Positions 49,640 to 58,863 of a stretch of DNA of 64,000 nucleotides are shown here, piece after piece. Origin of the DNA: Phycisphaerae bacterium (GTDB taxonomy: Bacteria; Planctomycetota; Phycisphaerae; Phycisphaerales; SM1A02); assembly GCA_002716385.1 (NCBI GenBank), contig PBAX01000001.1:1-64000 (forward strand). Direction: 5' to 3'. Below the pieces are notes generated by a model. It was not told the origin of the DNA, made no database searches, and worked only from the letters and a program-made list of their open reading frames with translations. The translations under genes and the position numbers were made by a program. The first letter of the stretch is position 1. Every line of letters begins with the position of its first letter.

Positions 49640-51541
49640 TCAGTTGGTCAGGTCTGCCGTGGGGGCATCGTTGGAATCAGCGGTTCCGTTGGCATTGCTC
49701 GAATCTTCGTCATTGCCAGCGAAGCGGAAGCCATGTCTGGCCTGAAGCGCATCGACTGTGAACGCGTCCCGCATGGAGGTGGTGTCTCCGCCCATCTCCT
49801 CATTGATCAGCAGCATAGGTATGACCTGCTGCACGGCAAGCTGCTGGAAGGAATCCCTGTCCAGTGGCCTTCGATCCACAAGTCGTACGGCAACGATGGC
49901 GAGGTTCTTGTCGGAAGGCATGACCATGACACGTTCTGATTCCGGGAGATCCGCGATCACCACATCGTTGTCCATGTCGGAAGCCTTCGACAGGATGCTG
50001 TCGATGACTTCCGGATCCTCCTGCGCCAGTCCAGGAAGAATGGCGGGGTTTGGACGTGGAACACTTCCCTGCTGGAGGTAGAAGGCGACGGTTCCGGGTT
50101 GATACTTCTGGAAGCTCTTGCTGCTGGGCACCCCGGCATTCCAGCCGGTATCGGCCAGACTCTTGAGGCCGTCGGTCTCCGAGATTCGTTCGATTTCCTC
50201 GATCTCCTCGAGCATGGCTTCATAGTTGGCCTTGCGTTGCAGATCCTCGACGATCTGCATTCGCACCTCATCGAGATCTCGTGGGGCACGGGCGCCATCG
50301 GCCTCCGTGATGCGGAAGACATAGAGGTTGCCAGTGCTGTCCTTCAGGATCGGTCCGGCGACTCCAGCCTGTACCGGATAGAGGCCACTTCCGTTGAATT
50401 CCTTGCATTCGGTCGCCAGCTGCTGCATGCCGATGGGAAGACGACTGTACTTGTCTGTACGAGCTCGTCCAATGCCCTCGAGTTCGTTCAGTTCAGAGGC
50501 ATTGATCATCGCATCGCCACTCGTCTGAGGGGCGTCGATTTCGAGCATGTAGGTGTCGGCGAGATGGGTTCGGATGTCGTCAAAGCTCGTCTGGCGATCA
50601 TTCCAGTCGTTCGGAAGCAGAAGATAGCCGCCGCTCTCATCGAATCCGCGACGTGGAAGTCGAAGCCGATCATTGATCGACCGGGTCAGCTCCGCGACAT
50701 GAGGTTCGCGAAGATCATTCAACATGGCTGTCCGGACGGTGTCGGGAATGTCCTCGGCATCTTCGAATCCCGGGAAACGGGCTTCGTTCCGACGCCAGTA
50801 CTTCATGAGCTCCCGCTCGTTCATGGCATCGGAGTTTCGGATGGACTCATCGATCGATTCGGAGGGGATGGTCAGCCATTCCATTCGGAGTCGGTCAGGA
50901 AGTCGGTAGCCAAACCCATTTTCACCCTCGCCTGGTTCGACATCGCCAAAGGTCTCGAACTGTGACTGTATGGCGGTCTCGTCGGGCGTGAAGGTGGTGT
51001 CGGGGGTGGCCTTGAGGGAAACTACTTCTGCATCGGCGGCATCGAAGAGCTTGCGACCTTCGCCCTTGAGTCTGCGGTCAGAGTGCCGTCCGGCGCTGAC
51101 GAAGTGACTGAGGTAGCGATAGATGCCCGCACGATTGGTCAATGCCTGACGGATCGTGGCGGGGGGGAAGCCGGTGTTTCGGCTGAGCTGAAGAAGCTCC
51201 GTATCACCAAGGCCGGCGGAGATGATGCCGCCGATCATGCCCGCTTCGCTGGCTTCGTGGGCGAGCAGATAGTACTGCTCCGGTGTCTTGATCTGGCCCA
51301 CCAGCGGAAGGGGTGGGAACTGGGCCTGAACCTTGTCCAGAAACTGGAGCTCGTTTCTGACCTCGTCCCAGTCTCTGGCACTGATTGGCTTGTCATCCTG
51401 ACCGATGGTGGCCACCAGAGTGCTCCGGGCACCGAACTGTGAAACGAGGTCCGGGATCTGGGGCATCAGGAACACGACCATGAGACCTGTGCCGAATACC
51501 GCCAGAAGCAGCTTGCTGTACTTGCGAAGAAGCCTGTTCAT
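49640..51541 (-). CDS. PpiD/SurA-like membrane-anchored periplasmic foldase
   Basis: The 633-residue product has an N-terminal basic segment and one membrane helix (MNRLLRKYSKLLLAVFGTGLMVVFLMPQI), the PpiD layout. The SurA N-domain-like region follows (GLGDTELLQLSRNTGFPPATIRQALTNRAGIYRYL). A long helical stretch has motifs such as AREP DLDEVRMQIVEDLQRKANYEAML, seen in PpiD-type proteins. A clear parvulin catalytic core is not evident, so it may act as a chaperone only. The C-terminal tail is disordered and Asn/Asp rich. Confidence 0.75.
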   Translation of the reverse strand: MNRLLRKYSKLLLAVFGTGLMVVFLMPQIPDLVSQFGARSTLVATIGQDDKPISARDWDEVRNELQFLDKVQAQFPPLPLVGQIKTPEQYYLLAHEASEAGMIGGIISAGLGDTELLQLSRNTGFPPATIRQALTNRAGIYRYLSHFVSAGRHSDRRLKGEGRKLFDAADAEVVSLKATPDTTFTPDETAIQSQFETFGDVEPGEGENGFGYRLPDRLRMEWLTIPSESIDESIRNSDAMNERELMKYWRRNEARFPGFEDAEDIPDTVRTAMLNDLREPHVAELTRSINDRLRLPRRGFDESGGYLLLPNDWNDRQTSFDDIRTHLADTYMLEIDAPQTSGDAMINASELNELEGIGRARTDKYSRLPIGMQQLATECKEFNGSGLYPVQAGVAGPILKDSTGNLYVFRITEADGARAPRDLDEVRMQIVEDLQRKANYEAMLEEIEEIERISETDGLKSLADTGWNAGVPSSKSFQKYQPGTVAFYLQQGSVPRPNPAILPGLAQEDPEVIDSILSKASDMDNDVVIADLPESERVMVMPSDKNLAIVAVRLVDRRPLDRDSFQQLAVQQVIPMLLINEEMGGDTTSMRDAFTVDALQARHGFRFAGNDEDSSNANGTADSNDAPTADLTN

Positions 51542-51607
51542 CTTGTAACCACCATGCCCATGGGCTGTTCGCAGCTTTTCAAGGGGCCGCGGGCCGCCCC
51601 AGTGGGA

Positions 51608-52207
51608 TCATCGATAGAACTCGACAATCAGGTTGGTATTCACTTCGAATGGAATCTGATCAGCCGTCGGCGGTGCTGTGACGGTTGCCGTCAGTTCAGC
51701 CGGAGAAAGATCGATCCAGTCGGCGACAATATGGCCAGCCAGCGATTCCATGTTCTCTCGAACAACCTTGTGGATGCCTTCCTTGAGCGTGATGACATCA
51801 CCTGGCTTGATCGCGATGGATGGTCTGTCGGCCTTCTTCCCGTTGAGGAGAACATGGCCGTGGGAAACCATCTGACGTGCTGCCCAGATTGTTCTGACGA
51901 AACCAACGCGTCGAACGACGTTGTCAAGTCGAGACTCAAGCAACTGCAGGAGCACTTCACCTGTGTTGCCCTTGCGACGACTGGCTTCGTTGACATACCG
52001 ACGGAACTGCTTTTCAAGCACGTTGTAGTGGTACCGCAGCTTCTGCTTCTCGGTGAGACGAATGCCGTAGTCCTTCGGTCTGCGACCTCGATACCCGTGC
52101 ATGCCGGGTGCATTGAGCTGACGACGAGCGGTGTGCTTGGGGATGTCCGCGATTGGAACACCGACCCTGCGAGAAAGCTTGAGTTTCGGACCGAGATAAC
52201 GCGCCAT
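51608..52207 (-). CDS. rpsD: 30S ribosomal protein S4, away from the alpha operon
   Basis: S4 nucleates 30S assembly and in many bacteria represses its own operon. The 199-residue product starts MARYLGPKLKLSRRVGVP and has RRPKDYGIRLTEKQKLRYHYNVLEKQFRRYV. The S4 RNA-binding motif follows (LESRLDNVVRRVGFVRTIWAARQMVSHGHVLLNGKKADRPS), and the C-terminal part ends LIVEFYR. No zinc-binding cysteines occur near the N terminus. It stands between a PpiD-like gene and purF, not beside rpsK/rpoA. Confidence 0.96.
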   Translation of the reverse strand: MARYLGPKLKLSRRVGVPIADIPKHTARRQLNAPGMHGYRGRRPKDYGIRLTEKQKLRYHYNVLEKQFRRYVNEASRRKGNTGEVLLQLLESRLDNVVRRVGFVRTIWAARQMVSHGHVLLNGKKADRPSIAIKPGDVITLKEGIHKVVRENMESLAGHIVADWIDLSPAELTATVTAPPTADQIPFEVNTNLIVEFYR

Positions 52208-52266
52208 TCGGCGACTCCTGAAAAACTGTTCCTGTGGCCACTAAGGGGCCAAAAACAACACCAGCA

Positions 52267-52283
52267 CGGACCTCCGGGGTCCG
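52267..52283 (-). promoter_or_regulatory. Hairpin in the rpsD leader
   Basis: CGGACC at 52267-52272 pairs perfectly with GGTCCG at 52278-52283 around a five-base loop, 60 bases above the rpsD start, in the spacer between purF and rpsD. It could end purF transcription or act in S4 autoregulation. Confidence 0.35.
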
Positions 52284-52394
52284 GGGTGGCAAGCCGAATA
52301 GTGGACCAGAAACCGGGCTCGCGGTCAAGGCTTTGATGGCAATCGAAGGCGATGAATCCACTTGAAAGAAGGGGCGATCCGCGTTATCGGCGGC

Positions 52395-54311
52395 CTAATA
52401 GGCCCTCTTGTCGAGTCCATCACGCCAGTTCAGATAGGCCTGATTGAGAACCTTGAGGCCTCCCGGGGTTGGATAATCGCCGGTGAAATACCAGTCACCC
52501 TTGAATCCAGGGATGGCCTTGTGGAGCCCCTCGACGGATTGATAGATCACATCAAGCTGCCCGTTCCAATCGGAATCCACCGGTCGGATCAGTTCTGCGA
52601 TCTTTTTTTCGATGTCGGTCTGGGAAAAGGGCTCGTAGAGCCGGGCGACATGATTCTTCATCCGTTCAGGTGGAAGATCGGCCTGGGCACGGCAATCCGC
52701 CTCGATCACATCGAGGATCCGTTCCTGACCGCTGTCATGAAGGAGGGCGATCGCCGCCTGAAAGGCGACAAATCGATCGAGCTGGCTCATGTCGATCCCA
52801 TAGCAGTCCGGGTAGCAGATCGGGGGCGCCGAGCTGACGATGATAATTCTCGAGGGATTCAGACGTCCCAGGATCGTGATGATCGACTCCCTAAGTGTGG
52901 TACCACGGACAATCGAGTCGTCGATCATGACGAGGGTGTCACTTGGCCGCACGATGTCCCTGACGATGTCGTAGATGTGCATGACAAGATCGCGTCGAGC
53001 GGCATCGTGTGTGATGAATGTCCGTAGCTTCTGGTCCTTGTGAGCCACGCGTTCGGATCGGACAAGATCCATCTGCAAGGAGAGCAGTTCCTCCCGTTCC
53101 ACCGTGCCCTTCTGTATGTGGTCCCAGACGGCCTCAACCTGACGCATGCGTACAAGCCTCTGCGCTTCCTGAACCAATCCGAGATAGGCGGTCTCCGCAG
53201 TGTTGGGCACAAAGCTGAAGACCGCTGAACCGACCTTCCAGTCGATCAGGTCCAAGACTCTTTCTGCGAGATGGCATCCCAGCTGCTTGCGTTCCCTGTA
53301 GATGTCGGGATCGTTGCCACGACTGAAGTAGATGCGTTCGAAGGTGCACTGCTTCTCGGGCATCGGATCGGTGAAGCGTTCGAGCGTGACCGTGCCGTCC
53401 CGCTTGATGACCAGCACATGACCGGGCGGGATCGGATGGACATCCTCGGGCTTGATGTTGAAGACGGTCGAAAGCGGGGGTCTCTCCGACGCCACGGCGA
53501 TCACATCATCCGTCTCGATCCAGAATCCAGGCCGTATTCCAGCAGGATCGCGGCAGACAAACACATCTCCGTTTCCAAGAAGTCCGCTGAAGAGGTAGCC
53601 TCCATCCCATCCCTCCGACGCCCTCTTGATCACGCGAGTGAGATCGATCTCCTGCGAGATGCTGGTGGCGAGCTCCCGTCCCTCAAGACCGAGAAATGAG
53701 CCTGGCCCCATCGCCTGTCGAAGCTGACGATGTTCCAAATCGAGGAAGTAGCCGAGACGTTCGAGGATGACCTGGGTGTCGGAATCACCAACCGGGTTCA
53801 ATCCATATTCGACCAGCTGTTCAAAGAGCTCGGTCGAGTTGGTCATGTTGAAGTTTCCGGCGACGGCCAGATTCCGGCTGGCGGTGTTGTCCTTTCTGAG
53901 AAGGGGGTGGCAGTTGGAGACACCCCTTCCCGAGTGGGTTCCGTACCTCAGATGACCGAGATAGATCTCGCCGAGGAAATCACAGGCGGTCTTCAGTTCG
54001 ATTTCATTCTCCGAATGGAGGGTGGTGTTCTGGAGAACACCCATGTCGCGGGTCGTGGCATCGAGCATGCGTTCCAACGCGTTGCGTTTAGTCGTACGCA
54101 TTCTTCTGAGGAACGGGACACCGGGGGGCATGTCGAGTTTGATGGTGGCGATTCCGGCGCCATCCTGACCACGGTTGCGTTGCTTCTCCATCAGCAGATG
54201 AAGGCGCCGCAGACCCCACGCCGCGTCTCCGTGACGTTCCTGAATGACGTGGAGCGGCTGTTTAAGCCGAACCATAGCCAGACCACATTCATGACCGATT
54301 GGATCACTCAA
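52395..54311 (-). CDS. purF: Amidophosphoribosyltransferase of the long Bacteroidetes-like type
   Basis: PurF makes phosphoribosylamine, the first step of purine synthesis. TTG 54311 gives 638 residues, with the nucleophile at Cys9 in HECGLAMVRLKQPL. ATG codons at 54371 and 54401 would add 20 and 30 residues and overlap the divergent gene. The glutaminase half has MEKQRNRGQDGAGIATI, GHLRYGT and AGNFNMTN. The PRTase half has the PRPP loop LVMIDDSIVRGTTLRESI. The HECG start and AGNFNMTN block recall Bacteroidetes enzymes more than the short E. coli form. Start choice is uncertain. Confidence 0.88.
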   Translation of the reverse strand: MSDPIGHECGLAMVRLKQPLHVIQERHGDAAWGLRRLHLLMEKQRNRGQDGAGIATIKLDMPPGVPFLRRMRTTKRNALERMLDATTRDMGVLQNTTLHSENEIELKTACDFLGEIYLGHLRYGTHSGRGVSNCHPLLRKDNTASRNLAVAGNFNMTNSTELFEQLVEYGLNPVGDSDTQVILERLGYFLDLEHRQLRQAMGPGSFLGLEGRELATSISQEIDLTRVIKRASEGWDGGYLFSGLLGNGDVFVCRDPAGIRPGFWIETDDVIAVASERPPLSTVFNIKPEDVHPIPPGHVLVIKRDGTVTLERFTDPMPEKQCTFERIYFSRGNDPDIYRERKQLGCHLAERVLDLIDWKVGSAVFSFVPNTAETAYLGLVQEAQRLVRMRQVEAVWDHIQKGTVEREELLSLQMDLVRSERVAHKDQKLRTFITHDAARRDLVMHIYDIVRDIVRPSDTLVMIDDSIVRGTTLRESIITILGRLNPSRIIIVSSAPPICYPDCYGIDMSQLDRFVAFQAAIALLHDSGQERILDVIEADCRAQADLPPERMKNHVARLYEPFSQTDIEKKIAELIRPVDSDWNGQLDVIYQSVEGLHKAIPGFKGDWYFTGDYPTPGGLKVLNQAYLNWRDGLDKRAY

Positions 54312-54369
54312 GGAGGACGAAGGGTACTCGCCCGAGCCGATTGAAGCCACCGCGTGTACGCTTATGCCC

Positions 54370-54720
54370 ATGAGCACATCAGGAGATCTGACGAATCTCA
54401 TTTCCTCCGCCTCGGCCTGCTGGAACCAGATCGCCCGCTTCTCGTGGGATTCCTACCGGTTGTCGGGCAGAGGGGCTGTACTGGTGCTCGGGCAGGATTT
54501 GGTCGCGGCAGCCGCATCTGACGTTGGCGAGGCCGTGCTTCCCATGAACTACTTTGCCCGGGAAGACGTGCCCAGCGGCGATGATTTTCGTTCACTCATG
54601 GACACCTACGAGCCCGAATCGCAGGTGATGCTCATGATCGGCGGGCTTGAGGATGGTGAACAGGTGATGATTCTGGAAGCCAGCGACGGCCAGCGGGCGA
54701 GACCAGACTCGTTCGCCTGA
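54370..54720 (+). CDS. Hypothetical protein divergent from purF
   Basis: The product is 116 residues from ATG 54370 (118 from ATG 54364). It has a mixed sequence with YRLSGRGAVLVLGQDLVAAAASDVG and DTYEPESQVMLMIGGLEDGEQVMILEASD, an alpha-beta look without signal or membrane helices. I recognise no family. It is divergent from purF if purF begins at 54311, and its end is 45 bases from the ahcY stop. Confidence 0.55.
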   Translation: MSTSGDLTNLISSASACWNQIARFSWDSYRLSGRGAVLVLGQDLVAAAASDVGEAVLPMNYFAREDVPSGDDFRSLMDTYEPESQVMLMIGGLEDGEQVMILEASDGQRARPDSFA

Positions 54721-54765
54721 TCTCGATCCACTGGCCGTCGCCGGTTGAAAGAACCTGTTTCTAAA

Positions 54766-56262
<1,497 letters not shown>

Positions 56263-56299
56263 GGTTTGAGGCTCCTGAAAGGGAGACATTGAAAATCGT

Positions 56300-56326
56300 G
56301 GATATATCCATATATCCGGATATATG
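56300..56326. promoter_or_regulatory. Palindromic operator array upstream of ahcY
   Basis: GGATATATCC at 56300-56309 is a perfect palindrome. It abuts CATATATCCGGATATATG at 56309-56326, a perfect 18-base palindrome made of the same half-site. Four GGATATAT/ATATATCC half-sites thus lie within 27 bases, 38 bases above the chosen ahcY start. The AT-rich strand also provides -10-like words. A dimeric repressor tied to the methyl cycle is likely but not identified. Confidence 0.6.
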
Positions 56327-56513
56327 AATATAGCAGCTGTGGACCCGTAAGTCAAGGAGCTGAGTGGCTTCCAATGGTGTGTTGTGAGGATGCGATGGGC
56401 GAAGTCTCGTTACACTTCCCCCAGATAGGGTGCTCGAGGGGCCAACTGGTCTTCTGCTGGAAAGTGATGGTTGGAGCCATTGTCCTGAGCCCTGAAACCT
56501 GGAGTGTCTACCT

Positions 56514-56927
56514 GTGAGCAGTTCGTTCAGATGTGCCGTAATGACGCCCGATGGGGCGGCCTTCGATGGGAATGTTTCCTATGCATCCTTCCCCGCATGG
56601 GACGGCCAGTATGGCGTCATGGCAGGCATGTCTCCATTGCTTGATCGTCTCGGCATCGGACCGCTTCGGCTCGATACCGAAAGTGGTACCGAATGGTTTT
56701 CCGTCGAAGAGGGATTTGCTCATGTTCGTGACAACACGCTCACGATTCTGAGTGAATCGGTTCATTCGGTGAAGGATCTCTCCGTCAATGAACTTCAGCA
56801 GGAAATGAGGGAGTTCGAATCATCGGAGGGGGCCGACCGCTTGTCCGATGAACGCAATCGAGAACTCAAGCGACTGAAGACTCGACTCGAACTGGCCGAG
56901 CATCACGGCGGTGCTCGAACGGCATGA
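56514..56927 (+). CDS. atpC: ATP synthase epsilon chain, stand-alone
   Basis: The epsilon subunit sits on the F1 central stalk and inhibits hydrolysis. GTG 56514 follows GGAG and gives 137 residues. The beta-sandwich shows RCAVMTPDGAAFDGNVSYASFPAWDGQYGVMAGMSPLLDRLGIGPLRL and GTEWFSVEEGFAHVRDNTLTILSESV. A C-terminal helical hairpin follows (ELQQEMREFESSEGADRLSDERNRELKRLKTRLELAEH). No other ATP synthase gene is nearby. It overlaps scpB by ATGA, an odd partner. Confidence 0.92.
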   Translation: MSSSFRCAVMTPDGAAFDGNVSYASFPAWDGQYGVMAGMSPLLDRLGIGPLRLDTESGTEWFSVEEGFAHVRDNTLTILSESVHSVKDLSVNELQQEMREFESSEGADRLSDERNRELKRLKTRLELAEHHGGARTA

Positions 56928-57649
56928 GTGGAGCAGCCAAGTCCGATTCAACGACCGGCTCCGAGGTGATGGAGTCATCAGGACTCTCGCTGACAGCGAG
57001 ACTGGAGGCGGTGCTTCTAGCCGCCGAGCGTTCGCTCGGTGACGCAAGACTTGCCGAAGCGGTCTCGGAGGATGGTGCTGCCGTCAAGTCTGAAGAGATT
57101 CGCGACGCGGTGGATGACTTGAATGCCCAGTACGAGAAGACCGGTCGAGTCTTCCGGATCATTCGAATTGCCTCCGGCTGGAGGGTGATGACGATCCCTG
57201 AGGCGGCTCCGGTACTCAAGCGTTTGCTTGTACAGAGACAGCAGAGCAGATTGACACCGGCCACTCTGGAGACGTTGGCGATCATCGCCTATCGACAGCC
57301 TGTCATGCGGGCTGAGATCGAGGCGATCCGCGGCGTTGCCTGTGGTGATGTTCTTCGTGGTCTGCTCGAGAGACGGCTGGTACGAATAGCAGGCCGGGCC
57401 GAGGAGCTCGGTAGGCCGATGCTCTACGGCACCACCAGAGAATTCCTGAAGGTGTTCGGGCTGGCCGGAATCGATGATCTGCCTGAAGTCGAAGGGCTTC
57501 CCAGAGAGCCATCGCACCGTGTCGCGGCTGCGAAGCCATCACCCGAATCCGAAGCCAAGCCCGATATGGCCGATACGCAAGATCAGTCCGCGGATGCGGA
57601 TGCGAAATCGGGCGAATCGAATGCAGTCGGCGTCACCGAAGACGCCTGA
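56924..57649 (+). CDS. scpB: Segregation and condensation protein ScpB
   Basis: ScpB binds the ScpA kleisin of the SMC complex. The 241-residue product has two winged-helix units. The first runs LTARLEAVLLAAERSL, then FRIIRIASGWRVMTIPEAAPVLKRLL. The second has RLTPATLETLAIIAYRQPVMRAEIEAIRGVACGDVLRGLLERRLVRIAGRAEELGRPMLYGTTREFLKVFGL, a very typical ScpB block. The last 45 residues form an acidic disordered tail. scpA is not adjacent. Confidence 0.93.
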   Translation: MSGAAKSDSTTGSEVMESSGLSLTARLEAVLLAAERSLGDARLAEAVSEDGAAVKSEEIRDAVDDLNAQYEKTGRVFRIIRIASGWRVMTIPEAAPVLKRLLVQRQQSRLTPATLETLAIIAYRQPVMRAEIEAIRGVACGDVLRGLLERRLVRIAGRAEELGRPMLYGTTREFLKVFGLAGIDDLPEVEGLPREPSHRVAAAKPSPESEAKPDMADTQDQSADADAKSGESNAVGVTEDA

Positions 57650-57714
57650 TTTTTGCTGGCACATGGGCGGCTCTCGCCGCTCGCTTCCGGTTCACGTCGT
57701 AGCATGTGGATGAG

Positions 57715-58863
57715 ATGTCGAATCGAATTCTGCCGGTCAGCGCACCGGTCATCTATCTGCTCCTGCTGTTCCTGATTGGTCCAGCGGCATTGATGCAGGG
57801 GAACAATCCCTTGCTCTGGATGTTGTGTGTACTCATCGTGATTGGTGTTCTGGCCTGGTACCTCACCAGACAGATGCTCAATGATCTGCAGGTGCGACGA
57901 ATCCTTCCCGACCACGGGCAGGTGGGAGAACCCGTTCCGGTGGAGTATCGGTTGTCGAGAACGAGCCGATTTCTACCGGCCTTCGACATCACGGTTACGG
58001 AACGGCTCTCCAGCATGATGAAGGACGCCTCCTCCGCCTGGATTCTTCATGTTGGTCCGGGAGAGACCGTGCATGGTGAGGGGTTGTTCGTGCCGACCAG
58101 ACGGGGGCGACTGCAGTTCAATGAAGTCGAAGTGAGGACGGCGTTTCCGATGGGCATCATGCCTCGAAGAAAGCGTCTTCACGTGCCGCAGGATCTCAGG
58201 GTCCATCCCGAGATGTATCCGCTTCGCCCCGCTCTGATTCGCTCTCTGCTAGGCACGGGAGGTCAGGGCCGTCGGAGCATCGATCGCAATGGAAGCGGTC
58301 TGGATTACTTCGGCACCCGTTCCATCCGTCCAGGTGATGGAATTCGCGACATCGCCTGGAAGATCTCGGCACGTCGTGACGAGTGGATCGCCATCGAACG
58401 CTCGCTTCCAGCATCGCCGAGAATCCGTGTGGTTCTCGATTTGACGATTCCGACGGATGCCCTGCAGGTGGCATCCGATGATCGATGGACGGCGAGTCAA
58501 CTGGAGGAAAACGCGATCAGTCTCGCGGCGTCGATCCTTCAGGATGCGTCGACTCGCGGCTATGACATCGGTTTATCGGTTCAGGGGCTGGACTGTCCGA
58601 TGCATGGATTGAGAGGGGGATTGCGTCATCTGGGCCGCATTCTCGGATCGCTTGCCGATCTTGATCTGACGCATGAACGCCGGCCATGGTCCGCCATTCC
58701 CGAACGGGAGAGGGCAGGCCTCGTCGTGATTCATCCCGACCGTGTTCGAAAGACACTCAATCGATCAGATGCCTGGCATCTGACCGCTCGCCAGTTGGAT
58801 GATCTTGTTTCAACCAATGTTGCTGATCCAGATGGGAACGACCTGAGCGGGAGTGTCGCATGA
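57715..58863 (+). CDS. DUF58 membrane protein, partner of the transglutaminase downstream
   Basis: ATG 57715 (GTG 57706 is in frame three codons earlier) gives about 382 residues. Two membrane helices lie near residues 10-28 and 31-50. The conserved DUF58 block is GSGLDYFGTRSIRPGDGIRDIAWKISARRDEWIAIERSLPASPRIRVVLDL, a vWA-related region. In many bacteria DUF58 proteins are encoded beside MoxR AAA+ and TgpA transglutaminases. Here TgpA follows with a four-base overlap, but no moxR was seen. Confidence 0.85.
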   Translation: MSNRILPVSAPVIYLLLLFLIGPAALMQGNNPLLWMLCVLIVIGVLAWYLTRQMLNDLQVRRILPDHGQVGEPVPVEYRLSRTSRFLPAFDITVTERLSSMMKDASSAWILHVGPGETVHGEGLFVPTRRGRLQFNEVEVRTAFPMGIMPRRKRLHVPQDLRVHPEMYPLRPALIRSLLGTGGQGRRSIDRNGSGLDYFGTRSIRPGDGIRDIAWKISARRDEWIAIERSLPASPRIRVVLDLTIPTDALQVASDDRWTASQLEENAISLAASILQDASTRGYDIGLSVQGLDCPMHGLRGGLRHLGRILGSLADLDLTHERRPWSAIPERERAGLVVIHPDRVRKTLNRSDAWHLTARQLDDLVSTNVADPDGNDLSGSVA

